DNA of 64,000 nucleotides from Phorcus lineatus (GCA_921293015.1 OV121097.1:34721929-34785928); one strand, 5' to 3'; positions 13,801 to 23,599 are shown, numbered from the stretch's first letter. Notes: generated by a model from the letters alone, not told the origin. Numbers and translations: made by a program.

Positions 13801-16800
13801 ATCGATAGCATGGTAAGTGCTTTAATGAAAAAGTTTCAAATTGTTTGATATACGTCTTTTAGAATTAAAATAAGGGAGAATTGAGAAATCTTATAAATTG
13901 TGTAGAGATATAACCTTCGAATCCTTCAAAAGCAGGACGAAGTGTAAAGATATAACTTTTGAAACCAAAATATGAAATTTTCTTTCTGTCTTCACCAAGA
14001 TGCTAACATCATGTATTGGAATCAAGGAAACCTTGTTAATAAAAAAGACAAAGTCATTACCTTAAAGTATTCTTTTTTAAGGTAAATTTGTTTAAGATTA
14101 ATCGAGTGAGTGAGTGAGTTGGGGTTTAACGTGCTTTCAACAATATTTCAGTTATTAAACACGCGGATGACAAGCATCCAAAAGAGAGTGGACAGATCAG
14201 GGAGAAAGGGATAGAAAGGATTAGGGAAAAGACGGAAAGAAAGGCATAGTGAGAGATAGTAAGCAGGTTTTAGATTAATCGAAGACTCCATTCAACATTA
14301 GAAACTCTCAACCTTCATGTTTATTTTTATACTTTCAGCCATTTCATTTCTTGGTCAGAACTTTTCAAATGCCCTGCAATTACCTAAAGATCTATATTTG
14401 AATATGATAGCGCTCATTGAATCCATTTAATGAATAATTTTTCAAACAAAACATCAAACCAGCGCCAGATTTTTCCAGTAAATAAGTAACTTTAGATAAC
14501 TCCCTTTTTAGGTCATCAGGTCTGAAAGACCCGATGGGCTTATGGCATGGCAAGGCGTCCGGCGTCCGTCCATCCGTCCATCCGTCCGTCCATCCGTCCA
14601 TCCGTAAACATTTCACTTTTTCAACTTCTTCTCCATAACCAATGACTCTAGAGAGCTGAAATTTTATGTGCATACTCCTTGGCAAATGGGGATTCTTAAT
14701 TGTAAATTTTGTGACCCCATGACCCCAAATGGGGTCACAAGGGTCAAAACTTTAAAAATCTATTTTAATCTTCTTCTCCAGTTCCAAAAGGTCCAGAGAG
14801 CTGAATAGTTGTGTGTAGACTCCTTGGGCACTGGAGATTCTAAATTGTAGATTTTGTGACCCCATGACCCCAAATGAGGTCACAGGGGTAAAAATATGAA
14901 AAACCTATTTTCATCTTCTTCTCCAGTTACAAAAGGTCTAGAGAGCTGAAAAGGTGTGTGTAGACTCCTTGGCAAATGGGGATTCTAAATTGTAGGTTTG
15001 GTGCCCCCATGACCCCAAATGGGGTCACAGGGGTCAAAACCTATAAAACCTAATTTCATCTTTTTCCCTAGTTCCAAAATGTCTAGAGAGCTGAAAAGGT
15101 GTGTGTAGACTCCTTGGCCAACAGGGATTCTAAATTGTAGGTTTGGTGACCCCATGACCCCAAATGGGGTCACAGGGGTCAAAACCTAAAAAAACTAATT
15201 TCATCTTTTTCCCTAGTTCCAAAAGGTCCAGAGAGCTGAAAAGTTGTGTGTAGACTCCTTGGGCACTGGAGATTCTAAATTGTAGATTTTGTGACCCCAT
15301 GACCCCAAATGAGGTCACAGGGGTCAAAACATGAAAAACCTATTTTCATCTTCTTCTCCAGTTACAAAAGGTCCAGAGAGCTGAATAGTTGTGGGTAGAC
15401 TCCTTGGACACTGGATATTCTAAATTGTAGGTTTGGTGACCCCATGACCCCAAATGGGGTCACAGGGGTCAAAACCTAAAAAACCTAATTAAATCTTTTT
15501 CCCTAGTTCCAAAAGGTCTAGAGAGCTGAAAAATTGTTTGAAGACTCCTTGGACACTGGGGATTCTAAATTGTAGGTTTGGTGACCACTTGACCCCAAAT
15601 GGGGTCACAGGGGTCAAAACCTAAAAAATCCTACTTTCATCTTCTTCTCCAGTTCCAAAAGGTCTTGATAGCTTAATAGTTGTGTGTAGACTCCTTGGAC
15701 AATGGGGATTCTGAACTGTAGGTTCGGTGACCCGTTGACCCCAAATGGGCAATGGGCCTTTTTTATTTGATTGTGAATAACTCGGACGTTGGGACAGGCT
15801 ATCTTTCCTACACTGCCCATGACCCCATGGTCTAAACCACAACACCTATTTCTATCAAAAGTCTGATGAGCTACAGAGCCCATGGCTCTATTTTTCAAGG
15901 ACCCCACTACCAGAGTTGTATTGTTTTATGAATCTTTTATTGTGTTTATGTTACAGATCTTAAGGACTCTTTCATTTTTGTTGCCCCGTCGGTTGGGTAT
16001 GCTAGGGAAAGAATGGCAGTTATAGGAGAAACAGAAGCCTTCTACCAAGTGAGATGCCCTGGTAGAGACCTTATCAAAAGCCGGTACACATATCCCTATG
16101 TTGAGGATTACATGGAAATACCTTCTAACACGTTGTGTATTGTGAATGCCGATGAAGAAAAGCTTCATTTATTTCTTCAGGAGGACTTGGCACATATTCT
16201 TTTATCTGCACCTATTCTCCCTATTACAAGCCTTGGGAAGAAATACGTCATACCTTCATATGACGTGAATATAGTAAGCCAAGCACAGATCACTATAGCC
16301 ACAGGGAATTGGACGGCATCCGTCGATGTTACAAATGAACTTGGAAGTGTTACTCGTTATGAGCTAGCTGAATACAAGTCAAGAACAATAAACAGTGAGG
16401 CTGTTGGGATGGTTGTATCTGCATCTCAAGAAATCGCTGTGTTTAATGAACACAGATACGCTAATTACGAAACATATAAAGACATGTACACTCAGCTGAT
16501 ACCAAGTGAAGATTTTGGCAAAGAGTATGTGCTTGCAGTTGGATCGCTTAGAATAACATACTTCTTTAAGGGAGATATCCTCACTGAAAGTTACTATATT
16601 AACATAACCTGTCTCGATAACAATACAAGCATCGTTTTCAATGACGGGGTGAGCGTGACGATTGGTGAATCAAGGTTTTATCGTAAGGATGTAATGGTCA
16701 ATGGAAGTTTGCAATTTACCTGTTCCAAACCGGTGATGGTATATCTCTGCATGAAGGCTGAATTTCATGGTAATGATGGAATAGTTCGAGAAAATCCTTG

Positions 16801-19445
16801 CAGCATTCTGCCTCCCGTGGAACAATATAGAGAATCTGCTGTGATCAGCATACCTGCAAATGCATATTTAAAGATATTGACTAACCAAGAAAATTATGAT
16901 TTTCATGCATTCACAGTTGACAATCAATACCAAAACACACAATTAATTGTAGATTGGAACAATATTCCAAACACACACTATAAAGTCGGAACAGCAACGA
17001 CAAAAGGTGTTACACTGTTTATGGAATCAACAAAAATGTTTTCCACAATAATGTACAGTTTTGACTGCTGCCTCCAAGCCTTGTTGGTCATCTCAACCAT
17101 CTCCCGGAGTGTCCACCAGAGAACAACGAGTCTTTCCACAACTGCAGGTTAGTTCTTTTGTCATACTGACTCGCTGTGTCCATTGGAAAATAATGCTTAT
17201 ATCAATATGCGACATTTCTAGCAAGACCAATTTATTGATCACAAGTTATGAGGTTACTTACTATTTTGGAAATGAATTGCTAACACCTCTATGCTTTAAG
17301 TTTGAAGTCGCTCATATTTAGTGAGTGTTGTCTTATGCTTGAAAGGTGTCACATGTTTTAAGTACAGATTACAACACACATTATACACCTAGTTAATAAA
17401 TAGACACAACAAATATCTTTTGTAAAAATGGGCCTTTGAAATATTAATATTAAAGGGAAGTAAAATTTGTCTGTGATCATAATCTTGAATGATATTTAAT
17501 TGTACATAACCACACTTACTTTATACTGATGTAGCTATCCATTTTATTTACTTAGTAAAGTTTAGAGAAATCCTAATGAGTTTGCTTTAAATACACAAAC
17601 TGAAAAATGATCGGAAGAATGGTAACATTCAGAACACAGCAGTACGCCTATTGGAACAGAAAGTTATTCTATAGTTTTGTGTTCTTTTTACAAAACTTAC
17701 TTGATTTTCGCACTGTTATCTCAACTTGAAGTTTTAAAAATAGTACATAGCTCTTATACAAGGGGTTGTGTTTGACATCTCGCATTTGGGTTTGATTGAG
17801 TTTCTATTTGATAAATTGTGTCAGTCTCATTTCGTTTCCTAAAATGGGGCATAAGGGTTTCATTATAGTCGAGGGAAATTGTAAAGTTACTTTTTTTCTC
17901 CTTTTAATCAAACATATTTGATATTGATAGATAGATATCGTCATTATTCGTTATTTTTAAAAATAATGCATAACACTATTTTTTAAAGGTTTAACATCAG
18001 AACTTACTCCAACAAGTTCTCCAAATGATTTCAAGCAGACAACTGATTTTTCATCAGAACTGACCTCAGCAAATACACTGGAAGACCATCACGAGACAAC
18101 TGAATTTTCATCAGAAAAGACCTCATTAAGCACATCGGTAGACCATCATCAGACAACAGATATACCTTCCCCTTCATCAAGCAAAGTGACTTCAGAGGTG
18201 TCTTCATTTACCACACCTAATGATTATGAGTATAACGGTGATGACAGCACTGTAATGGAAGAAGGTGAGATAAGGATTATATCCGTGTAAAAAAATGTTA
18301 AAGTTAATCCCTAAAGTGAGAATTAAATACATTAAATCACACATTTGATTTGAAACTGCAAACTTCTTAGATCATAAAATCTAAAATTCCTCAAATAAAG
18401 CTCGAAACATATCAAATAGCAATACCATTATTTCTAATACTCAATTAAAAAATAATTTCTTGGGAGAAACTCATTTTAAAATGTTTAGATATCATCCGGA
18501 ATTATCCATATAAAGGTTTTAAAATATATGTAGGAAGTCATATCAGAAGACATTTTGAAGTATTGTGTCTAAATGGCTATAAACAGATTTAGAAGTTAAT
18601 TCAGGTATGCATAAGGAAGAATCTTCAACTATAACTTGTTTGTCATTGCTTTCCAGATAGGAGTATAATCCTATTGGTGGTTGGCTGTGTTTGTGGAATC
18701 ATCATTCTTGCCCTGGGATTCATCATTGGCTTTCTTGTCATTCGAATGTAAGTTTTAATTACTACAATTGGAAATAAAAGGTCGTCTTTTAAAGATTGAA
18801 TAAAAAAAACGAAATAATGACAATCGCCAAACTGCAGCAAATTGATTGTTTCACTCTGTATAGAAACAAACTATACTCCCAAACATTGACAATTAATGAA
18901 CATAGCCTTTAAAGAAATATTGAGAATGTTGATATTTCACTTTGTGTAAGAAAATGTCTGTAATCATCTTTAAGTGCAAATTAAAGATTATGTTGAAAAA
19001 CTAAATAAAAGTCATCAAAGTAGGCCACATTGACCTGCATTATGTTTGTCATACCAGAATTCTTTGCTGTGTGCAGAAATGACCTTTTCCTGATTCTAGG
19101 AGGCGGAATAAAAAATCCAACTCCATTCCCAATACACAAACAAGTCGGACAAGTCATACTACACAGGAGACGTCGCTTGAAGGGGAGAATACAACACCAG
19201 AAACCCGAGAGCAAAGATCCCAAAGTAACATTGAAGAAGAAGAAAGTCATATATATATAGACCTGATATCGGAGCCACAATCAGTTGATGAATACGAGAG
19301 TGTGGATGGGATACATGGTAACCTTGACACCCCACAACAAGTTAAAACCTATTCTGATTTGATCTTCGAAGGGCAGGCTGATAACGAATACGAGAAACTA
19401 GATCATAAGAGACAAGAGAAAAAGCCTGACTATGCCAATGTTTAG
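4806..19445 (+). CDS. Gene A: type I membrane receptor-like protein with two IgGFc-binding-like domains and ITAM-like tail (6 coding exons)
   Basis: Coding exons are 4806-4857, 10460-11572, 15957-17147, 17989-18264, 18657-18747 and 19100-19445. They join in one frame to 3069 nt (1022 aa plus stop), and every junction is GT-AG. Seen: signal peptide (1-18), two homologous large domains (about 19-388 and 389-785), a Ser/Thr-rich stalk (786-877), one transmembrane helix (about 880-906) followed by RRNKK, and a cytoplasmic tail (908-1022) with Y960, Y973, Y992, Y1005 and Y1019 in YxxL/V or YxN contexts. The two large domains share the signature YTQL.P...F..EYV.AV and resemble the IgGFc-binding protein N-terminal family (FCGBP N-terminus), which in vertebrates is secreted. 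Several NxS/T sites lie in the ectodomain. Gene B has the same six-exon plan and gene C begins the same way. Inference: a cell-surface recognition receptor that could recruit SH2 proteins. No ligand is shown; the family name does not prove antibody binding, since molluscs lack IgG. Confidence 0.88.
6186..7865. mobile_element. Insertion inside TIR element copy 1
   Basis: This segment is absent from the 55-kb relative. It starts near AATAATGACCCTGTGCCGAG, has a perfect-looking hairpin AGGATTCAGCA..TGCTGAATCCT at 6283-6311, and has an internal degenerate repeat (CAAAATTAACATGGG at about 6495 and 7000). A tRNA-like head with a GGGTTCGCATC B-box lies at about 7553-7620. No coding frame was recognised. 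Confidence 0.55.
7545..7625 (+). repeat. tRNA-derived SINE head
   Basis: CTCCAGTGGTCGAGGCGTTG resembles a pol III A-box region, and GGTCCCGGGTTCGCATC a B-box, about 40 bp apart. It does not fold as a complete tRNA in my reading, so SINE-derived is preferred over a tRNA gene. Confidence 0.5.
9300..9850 (-). pseudogene. Non-LTR retrotransposon ORF2 C-terminal fragment
   Basis: On the minus strand at about 9408-9746 the frame encodes LWNNIPLDKRNLPSREKFKS, then TRLRYHVSDLNYDLFNVRI and a CKCGYLCENVFHFMFECPIY zinc-knuckle block. This is the usual CxC...H...C tail of LINE reverse transcriptase proteins. The catalytic RT core is missing. Confidence 0.7.
10460..11572 (+). CDS. Gene A exon 2: first IgGFc-binding-like domain
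   Basis: This 1113-nt phase 1-1 exon encodes residues 18-388. It opens with TG-TDYLISV, matching TG-SDYLIAV in gene B. The core carries LGTKYVVSS, INSTETIAVFSGTA, YTYTQLLPVEQFSDEYVVAV and a late cysteine (MATLCRSVGNQKG). These blocks align with gene B exon 2 and, more weakly, with exon 3 of both genes. Predicted N-glycosylation sequons include NNT, NST, NGT, NET and NTT. The acceptor is TTTATTTCCAG|G and the donor ACAG|GTAAGT. The frame stays open past the donor to 11889, so intron retention would add a non-homologous tail. Confidence 0.88.
11671..11705 (+). repeat. SINE tail fragment
   Basis: AAGCGGCGTTAGACAAAAAC followed by TCACTCACTG matches the 3' ends of the SINEs at 13.6 and 52.7 kb. 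It lies within the open frame that follows gene A exon 2. Confidence 0.6.
12115..13350 (+). mobile_element. Tc1-like element with broken transposase
   Basis: Terminal inverted repeats are CAAGGCAGAAGAAACGTTTC (left) and GTGAAACCTTTCTTTTGCCTG (right, slightly mismatched). Inside, on the + strand, are Tc1 transposase remnants: the VLFTDESRF region near 12590, LLQHDNARPHT near 12830-12860 and SPGMN near 12905. Frameshifts and stops interrupt it throughout. The total of about 1.2 kb is near full length for this family. Confidence 0.75.
13352..13665 (+). repeat. tRNA-type SINE
   Basis: It has a pol III-like head (AAGCGCAGTGTTTAGCGCG), a degenerate B-box (GTGGTTAGAATCATCC) and a tail ending GCGGCGTTAAACGTCAACTC then ACTCACTC. 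It has about 310 bp and sits directly against the Tc1 right end. Related pieces lie at 1-128, 11671-11705, 14103-14170 and 52665-52735. Confidence 0.82.
14103..14170 (-). repeat. SINE tail fragment
   Basis: GAGTGAGTGAGTGAG followed by TTGGGGTTTAACGTGCTTTC is the reverse of the GTTAAAC...CTCACTCACTC tail family. Confidence 0.6.
14560..14606. repeat. CCGT/CCAT simple repeat
   Basis: A run of CCGTCCAT tetramers immediately before the 145-bp array. Confidence 0.9.
14620..15765. repeat. 145-bp tandem repeat, eight copies
   Basis: The anchor GTGACCCCATGACCCC or its variants occurs at 14711, 14856, 15001, 15146, 15291, 15436, 15581 and 15727, a period of 145-146 bp. Each unit contains AGAGAGCTGAA, GTGTAGACTCCTTGG, GATTCTAAATTGTAG and TGACCCCAAATGGGGTCA followed by CAGGGGTCAAAAC. 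The array ends about 190 bp before gene A exon 3. Confidence 0.93.
15957..17147 (+). CDS. Gene A exon 3: second IgGFc-binding-like domain
   Basis: This 1191-nt phase 1-1 exon encodes residues 389-785, starting D-LKDSFIFVAPSVGYARERM. Conserved blocks shared with gene B exon 3 include LGKKYVIPSYDV, ATGNWT, YTQLIPSEDFGKEYVLAVGS, YYINITCL, VMVNGSL and a CSILPPVE cysteine motif. YTQL.P...F..EYV.AV is also in exon 2, which supports an old internal domain duplication. The acceptor is TTACAG|AT and the donor GCAG|GTTAGT. Confidence 0.88.
17148..17988 (+). other. Gene A intron 3 (841 bp)
   Basis: It runs from GTTAGT to TTTTTTAAAG. It is AT-rich with no recognised element or exon inside. Confidence 0.75.
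17989..18264 (+). CDS. Gene A exon 4: Ser/Thr-rich stalk
   Basis: This 276-nt phase 1-1 exon (residues 786-877) is rich in S, T, E and D. It holds about three imperfect repeats of roughly 19-21 residues, including TTDFSSELTSANTLEDHH and TTEFSSEKTSLSTSVDHH. Mucin-like, probably O-glycosylated membrane-proximal spacers look like this. The equivalent exon of gene B is only 150 nt. The acceptor is TTTTAAAG|G, which has a weak polypyrimidine tract, and the donor GAAG|GTGAGA. Both phases fit the neighbouring exons. Confidence 0.82.
18265..18656 (+). other. Gene A intron 4 (392 bp)
   Basis: A short AT-rich intron from GTGAGA to TTTCCAG. Gene B's equivalent is 8703 bp because of a Polinton insertion. 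No element was seen here. Confidence 0.78.
18657..18747 (+). CDS. Gene A exon 5: transmembrane helix
   Basis: This 91-nt exon encodes about 30 residues, including IILLVVGCVCGIIILALG and the following FIIGFLVIR. That is one hydrophobic span with a GxxxG (GCVCG) motif; gene B keeps GCVSG at this place. It is followed by basic RRNKK from exon 6, as expected for a type I stop-transfer. The acceptor is TTTCCAG|AT and the donor AT|GTAAGT, leaving phase 2. Gene B exon 5 is also 91 nt. Confidence 0.86.
18748..19099 (+). other. Gene A intron 5 (352 bp)
   Basis: It runs from GTAAGT to TTCTAG. Gene B intron 5 is 354 bp, so this intron has kept its size since duplication. Nothing else was recognised. 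Confidence 0.78.
19100..19445 (+). CDS. Gene A exon 6: cytoplasmic tail with YxxL motifs
   Basis: The exon is 346 nt including TAG at 19443-19445. The tail (908-1022) is polar and acidic in its middle (IEEEES), then carries YIDL, YESV, YSDL, YEKL and the C-terminal DYANV. YIDL to YESV and YSDL to YEKL each have nine residues between motifs. The acceptor TGATTCTAG|G restores the frame from phase 2. Homology with gene B is strongest in the last 50 residues. Confidence 0.86.
19254..19400 (+). other. Two ITAM-like motif pairs in gene A tail
   Basis: Y960-I-D-L, nine residues, Y973-E-S-V; then Y992-S-D-L, nine residues, Y1005-E-K-L. ITAMs are YxxL/I-x(6-12)-YxxL/I, so the second pair fits well and the first fits with V for L/I at its second half. 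Y1019-A-N-V further on matches the Grb2-type pYxN preference. Phosphorylation and SH2 recruitment are inference. Confidence 0.65.
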
Positions 19446-20190
19446 GATGATGTCAGGACTTCTGTTCTGAAATTTTGTATTGATCGATTGTATAGAATTG
19501 ATAAATACACCTGTAATCCTCTGTTTGTATAATCTTTTGCTCATATTTAACATGACAATAATCCTGACTACGCAAATATTAAGGATGATGTTCTGAAATC
19601 TTTAATTGATCCGTTGTATAGAAATGATAAATACACCTGTAATCCTCTGCTATATTCATAAGTATCCTCATATTTAACATGACAATAACCCTGACTATGA
19701 AAATATTTAGGATGATGTTCTGAAGTCTTTTATTGATTAATTGTATAGAATTGATAAATACACCTGTAATCCTCTGCTTTGTATCATCTTTTGCTCATAT
19801 TTAACATGACAATAACCCTGACTATGAAAATATTTAGGATGATTTTCTGAAATCTTTTATTGATTAATTGTATAGAAATGATAAATACACCTGTAATCCT
19901 CTGATTTCCTTTTGCTCATATTTAACATGACAATAACCCTGACTACGCACATATTTAGGATGATGTTCTGAATTTTTTTATTGATCGATTGTATAGAAAT
20001 AATAACAACACCTGGGATCCTCTGCTTCCCTTTTGCTCATATTTAACATGACAATAACCCTGACTATGAAAATATCTAGGATGATGTCAGGACTTCTGTT
20101 CTGAAACTTGAATTGATCATTTTTTATAGAAATATTCAATTAAACTTTGGTCCTCTGTTTTGGTCTCCTTTTGCTCATAAAAGACATGCA
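19425..20190 (+). repeat. Tandem copies of gene A terminal codons plus 3' flank
   Basis: The block CCTGACTAYG...TTTAGGATGATG recurs at 19425 (the real C-terminus), 19563, 19690, 19817, 19938 and 20059, at spacings of 138, 127, 127, 121 and 121 bp. Shared text includes GATAAATACACCTGTAATCC and CTCATATTTAACATGACAAT. Each copy repeats a PDY(A/E)(N/H)(V/I) sequence, usually followed by a stop. They lie after the gene A stop, so they are probably 3' UTR. Confidence 0.85.
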
Positions 20191-20972
20191 TTACAATTAT
20201 CCTTAAATTTTCGCCATGTGATGTCATCTAAAACGGATTCTGGTGGTCGGGGAGGTCACCATTCATGTTTGAAAGGTTGGAGGTGTTAACAATCCAACAT
20301 AGATCACTCTGGTCAATGTGAGTTAGGTTAGGGACCAGCTCATCTAAAATGCTGGGTTTTTGTCTTATCCATTACCTGAGAACTAAAATACATCATTTCA
20401 ACTTAATCATACGATTATTATACTCAAATGACTGTGAATTCACTGAAAATCATACTATTGCTACAAATTCTATCGCACCGAATAGAAAAATAAAGTTTGA
20501 ATGTTTTTCCAGCTACCCAGACTCACTTGCAAAAGCCACTTTTATCATCTCTTATTTGTCAACTGTTGTTTATGACACCATAAATAGTGACAGGCCTTTT
20601 GATGATATTATGATGTTGACTGTAAACTTAAGAAGCAAGATAAATTACAATAAGTTGTATATTAAATTCATATTTGCCACAGCGCATCTGTGTTTTATTA
20701 AAAATATATCTTGTCGACGTCTCTTTTGACTCTCTGTCCAATAGTTTCCAATTCCGTCTTCTCATCTTGTTTGAAGAATTACTGTTTAATTGATTGGTAA
20801 CACGTAGAACTCCATGTATCTATATCATCATATAGCCTAACGATAGTAGGTTTTCCTTAGGTTTATGGTAGACGTACACGTACGTATGTTTAAACACTGC
20901 TTTATGTAGACGTGGCTTAAACCGCTATTTTCCCGGAATTTTAATGAATCATTTAATGCAAGCAAAAAATAT
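20191..20972. other. Gene A 3' flank
   Basis: Probably part of a long 3' UTR or flank. A GGTTGGAGGTGTTAACAATC stretch at about 20275-20300 has a weaker counterpart after gene B near 54125. An open frame at 20349-20729 (126 codons) resembles nothing known and I take it as chance. Confidence 0.4.
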
Positions 20973-21873
20973 GTATCATCCCAACTTGGAATCCTGTCCC
21001 ATCTTAAGATGGGACGCGTCCCAACTTGGAATCCTTCAACTTTATAATTCGTTTACTTGACTTACTTGCTTGGATTTATCTCTCACCGTCTAAAGGACAT
21101 TGGGCATTAAATGTATTGTACCGGGACACTGATTTAATCGTACATTTGATAACTTATTGAATTAAGTTTGTGTCGCATTATGTCACAAAAAGGAATACTG
21201 AAGTATTGAAAAAGCCTTGTTTTCGGCATTTTTTAAGTGTCAAACAACCATACAAATTTAATCGATGTAAACAGAGGGAAAACACCAAAGGGGGAAAACA
21301 AAACATTCGTTGTTAGATAATAAAATTGTCTATGTACATGTTGAAGCAATACGAAGTGTAAAAATATATGGCTAATATCCGTTTAAAAAAATGAAAATGA
21401 TGAATACTGACCCAGTTTGATTTGAAAGTAAAAGAGATTTATAGTTAATAAATAATATTTATTCATCGTTGTGACTAACCTGAATCAGAGAAATAAATAT
21501 TCCATCCACAGTCCTTGTATAGCAAAAATATGAATGTATCCTAAAACGTTATTCATGAAAGACTGAATCGGTGGATAGGTTAATCTGACAGCTTGGCGTG
21601 TTAGAGAACCTGACTTTGACACAGAGTCATTCATGGTCAATTGCTGGTTGTCATGAATGACTCTGTGTCAAATTTTTCTATGCAGGTACGAAAAGTATAT
21701 ACCTAAATGATTTAAAAACATATGTCATTTACAAACTTTATATATGAATAAGAATATTATTAGCATGATCTGATAACTCCCGTCCTATCTTAAGATGTTG
21801 CGTCCCAACTTAGGATTCCAAGTTGGGAAGCGTCCTATTTTAAGATGGGGCTAATCCGCAGTTGGGATGATAC
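20973..21873. mobile_element. Nonautonomous element with GTATCATCCCAACT terminal repeats
   Basis: GTATCATCCCAACT at 20973 is inverted at 21860-21873. Subterminal TTAAGATGGGACGCGTCCCA and CAACTTGGAATCC motifs recur near both ends. There is no transposase. A perfect 21-bp inverted repeat lies inside (21615-21672). Confidence 0.72.
21615..21672. repeat. Perfect 21-bp hairpin
   Basis: Arms are 21615-21635 and 21652-21672 (TTTGACACAGAGTCATTCAT...ATGAATGACTCTGTGTCAAA) with a 16-nt loop. Confidence 0.9.
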
Positions 21874-23119
21874 AACTATATTAAGTTAATAAATAACCCT
21901 ATGTACCTTTTACTGATTCCTGCATAGGTATTTTAAGTTTTTCGTCATTATACAGAGGACAAAATGGGAAGTTTGCGAAGTTTGGGAAGTTGTTAATTAG
22001 TGACATGGTTATTTCAAGTATTTTGTTTTATTGCTAGTTTCTGATTTAAAAAAAAATATAATGTACCTACTGTCTATATTATGAAAACGTAGTAGCTTCA
22101 ACCCTTAGAACTCTTATTTTAATTGAAGACATTGTGGCTGTATTATTTCAGTTGGAATGTGTATGAGTGAGTGTAATTAAGTAACATATAAGGTGTTTAT
22201 TTTTCTTATATTTTCATGGCCATTGTAAATTTAATCATTTTGACGATAGGGACCTTCGTCTAATACTTTCTTTCATGGCCGACCTTTGTCCTATACCTAC
22301 ATATATATGTACATTTGATTCTTTTTGAGGGATGAACGTACCTGTGGGGAGAGTGAAGAAGGTATCTAAGAATTGTAAGAATGATCATAGTTTGAAATAT
22401 ACATCTCGGAACCTTTATATGTATTGGATTGAAAGAAATTCAATATGCATGCCATTGTATACGAAATATAAAATTGCAGCATTCAATGTCAGACATACAT
22501 GTATAGTTGTTTTTCTTTACACATATACGTTTACACTTTCGTGTCTGATGTGTGAGTAGGCAAATGACATCCATACGCCTATACATTTAAACATTCGAGC
22601 ATGGTGTCACATAAACCTTCGTTATCTTCTTTTTGAAAATCTTTTCAACAAACGTCTCATGAATAAAACGTATATCAAATTCTTAAAATAGATTTGACTG
22701 TCAAATCTACGCAGACTAAAAGGTAACTGAATTAAACGGAAATATTAACCTTCATAAACGTTTTTGTTGAAATAATAAATCCTTGCTTGTTGTTGATTAA
22801 AAAAGAATTATATGCGTTCTACGATACATTTATTAACTTATTAAAAAATGACTTGCAAAATTTCAAAAGGATATAAACTGTTCAATTTATATATACAAGT
22901 TCTGAAGAAACTACACTTTGAATAATAGTCTTTTATTGTAAACACTGCTTATGAACTCATTTTTTTATGAACATCGATTGATGTTAAATCTCATATTATC
23001 ATTTAACCGAGTGTAACAAGGAATTGAATGATTTGACAGAGTTTTATCTTCCTTATGCGGTGTATTTTTTCATTGAATTAGTTATTATCCCCTTATTTCT
23101 TTAGTTTCGTCGTCTTTAG

Positions 23120-23340
23120 ATGTGCACCTTAGATTCATTAACTCCGCTGTTGGTCTTCGAAGCTCTACCCCAAACATTTGGCGAGTTTGGTAGAGAGCCA
23201 CCAACTATTGAATTATGTAAACGACTAATCTCATTTTGGTACAAAGTAGCAATAAATAATCAACACTGTAAAGAATCGGCACTTCTGTATAAGCTGATCT
23301 CTGTTGACAATAGTGGTCGTCAGCTATGACGGATGACATT
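23120..23340 (+). pseudogene. Possible LINE ORF2 fragment
   Basis: The frame encodes ELCKRLISFWYKVAINNQHC followed by KESALLYKL, resembling the region of LINE ORF2 proteins downstream of the RT (GELGRxPL...RxxxFWxKL). No RT core is nearby. This is a tentative call. Confidence 0.4.
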
Positions 23341-23599
23341 CGTCTCTAAAATTCTTAATAGCTGTGTTTTCTAAACTCCAGAATGCTCTCACGCCATGGC
23401 TAGTTCTTAAGGTAGAACCTATTTTAAGAGATCAGGTTTTACAAGATTTGCGTAGCACCATAGAGAGCAGCTCAATCTACAGCTCATCTACAGCTGCATA
23501 TTGAAAGTTTGTTCACCTCCCACTAAATCGTGCAAATATCATGTAATTTGGGTTTCGTTTCAACGTCATTAGAATAACTCTCAGCAAGACTGACAATGG

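Larger units (their letters stand above)
11573..15956 (+). other. Gene A intron 2 (4.4 kb)
   Basis: It separates the two large ectodomain exons. It contains a SINE tail (about 11671-11705), a Tc1 relic (12115-13350), a SINE (13352-13665), a second SINE tail (about 14103-14170) and the 145-bp array ending just before the exon 3 acceptor TTATGTTACAG. The remainder is AT-rich with no gene recognised. Confidence 0.78.

Noticed and set aside
17061-17321. 86-codon frame overlapping the end of gene A exon 3
   Set aside because: It is out of frame with the conserved domain and shows no match to gene B.
20349-20729. 126-codon open frame after gene A
   Set aside because: No recognisable domain, low-complexity AT-driven composition, no counterpart after gene B.
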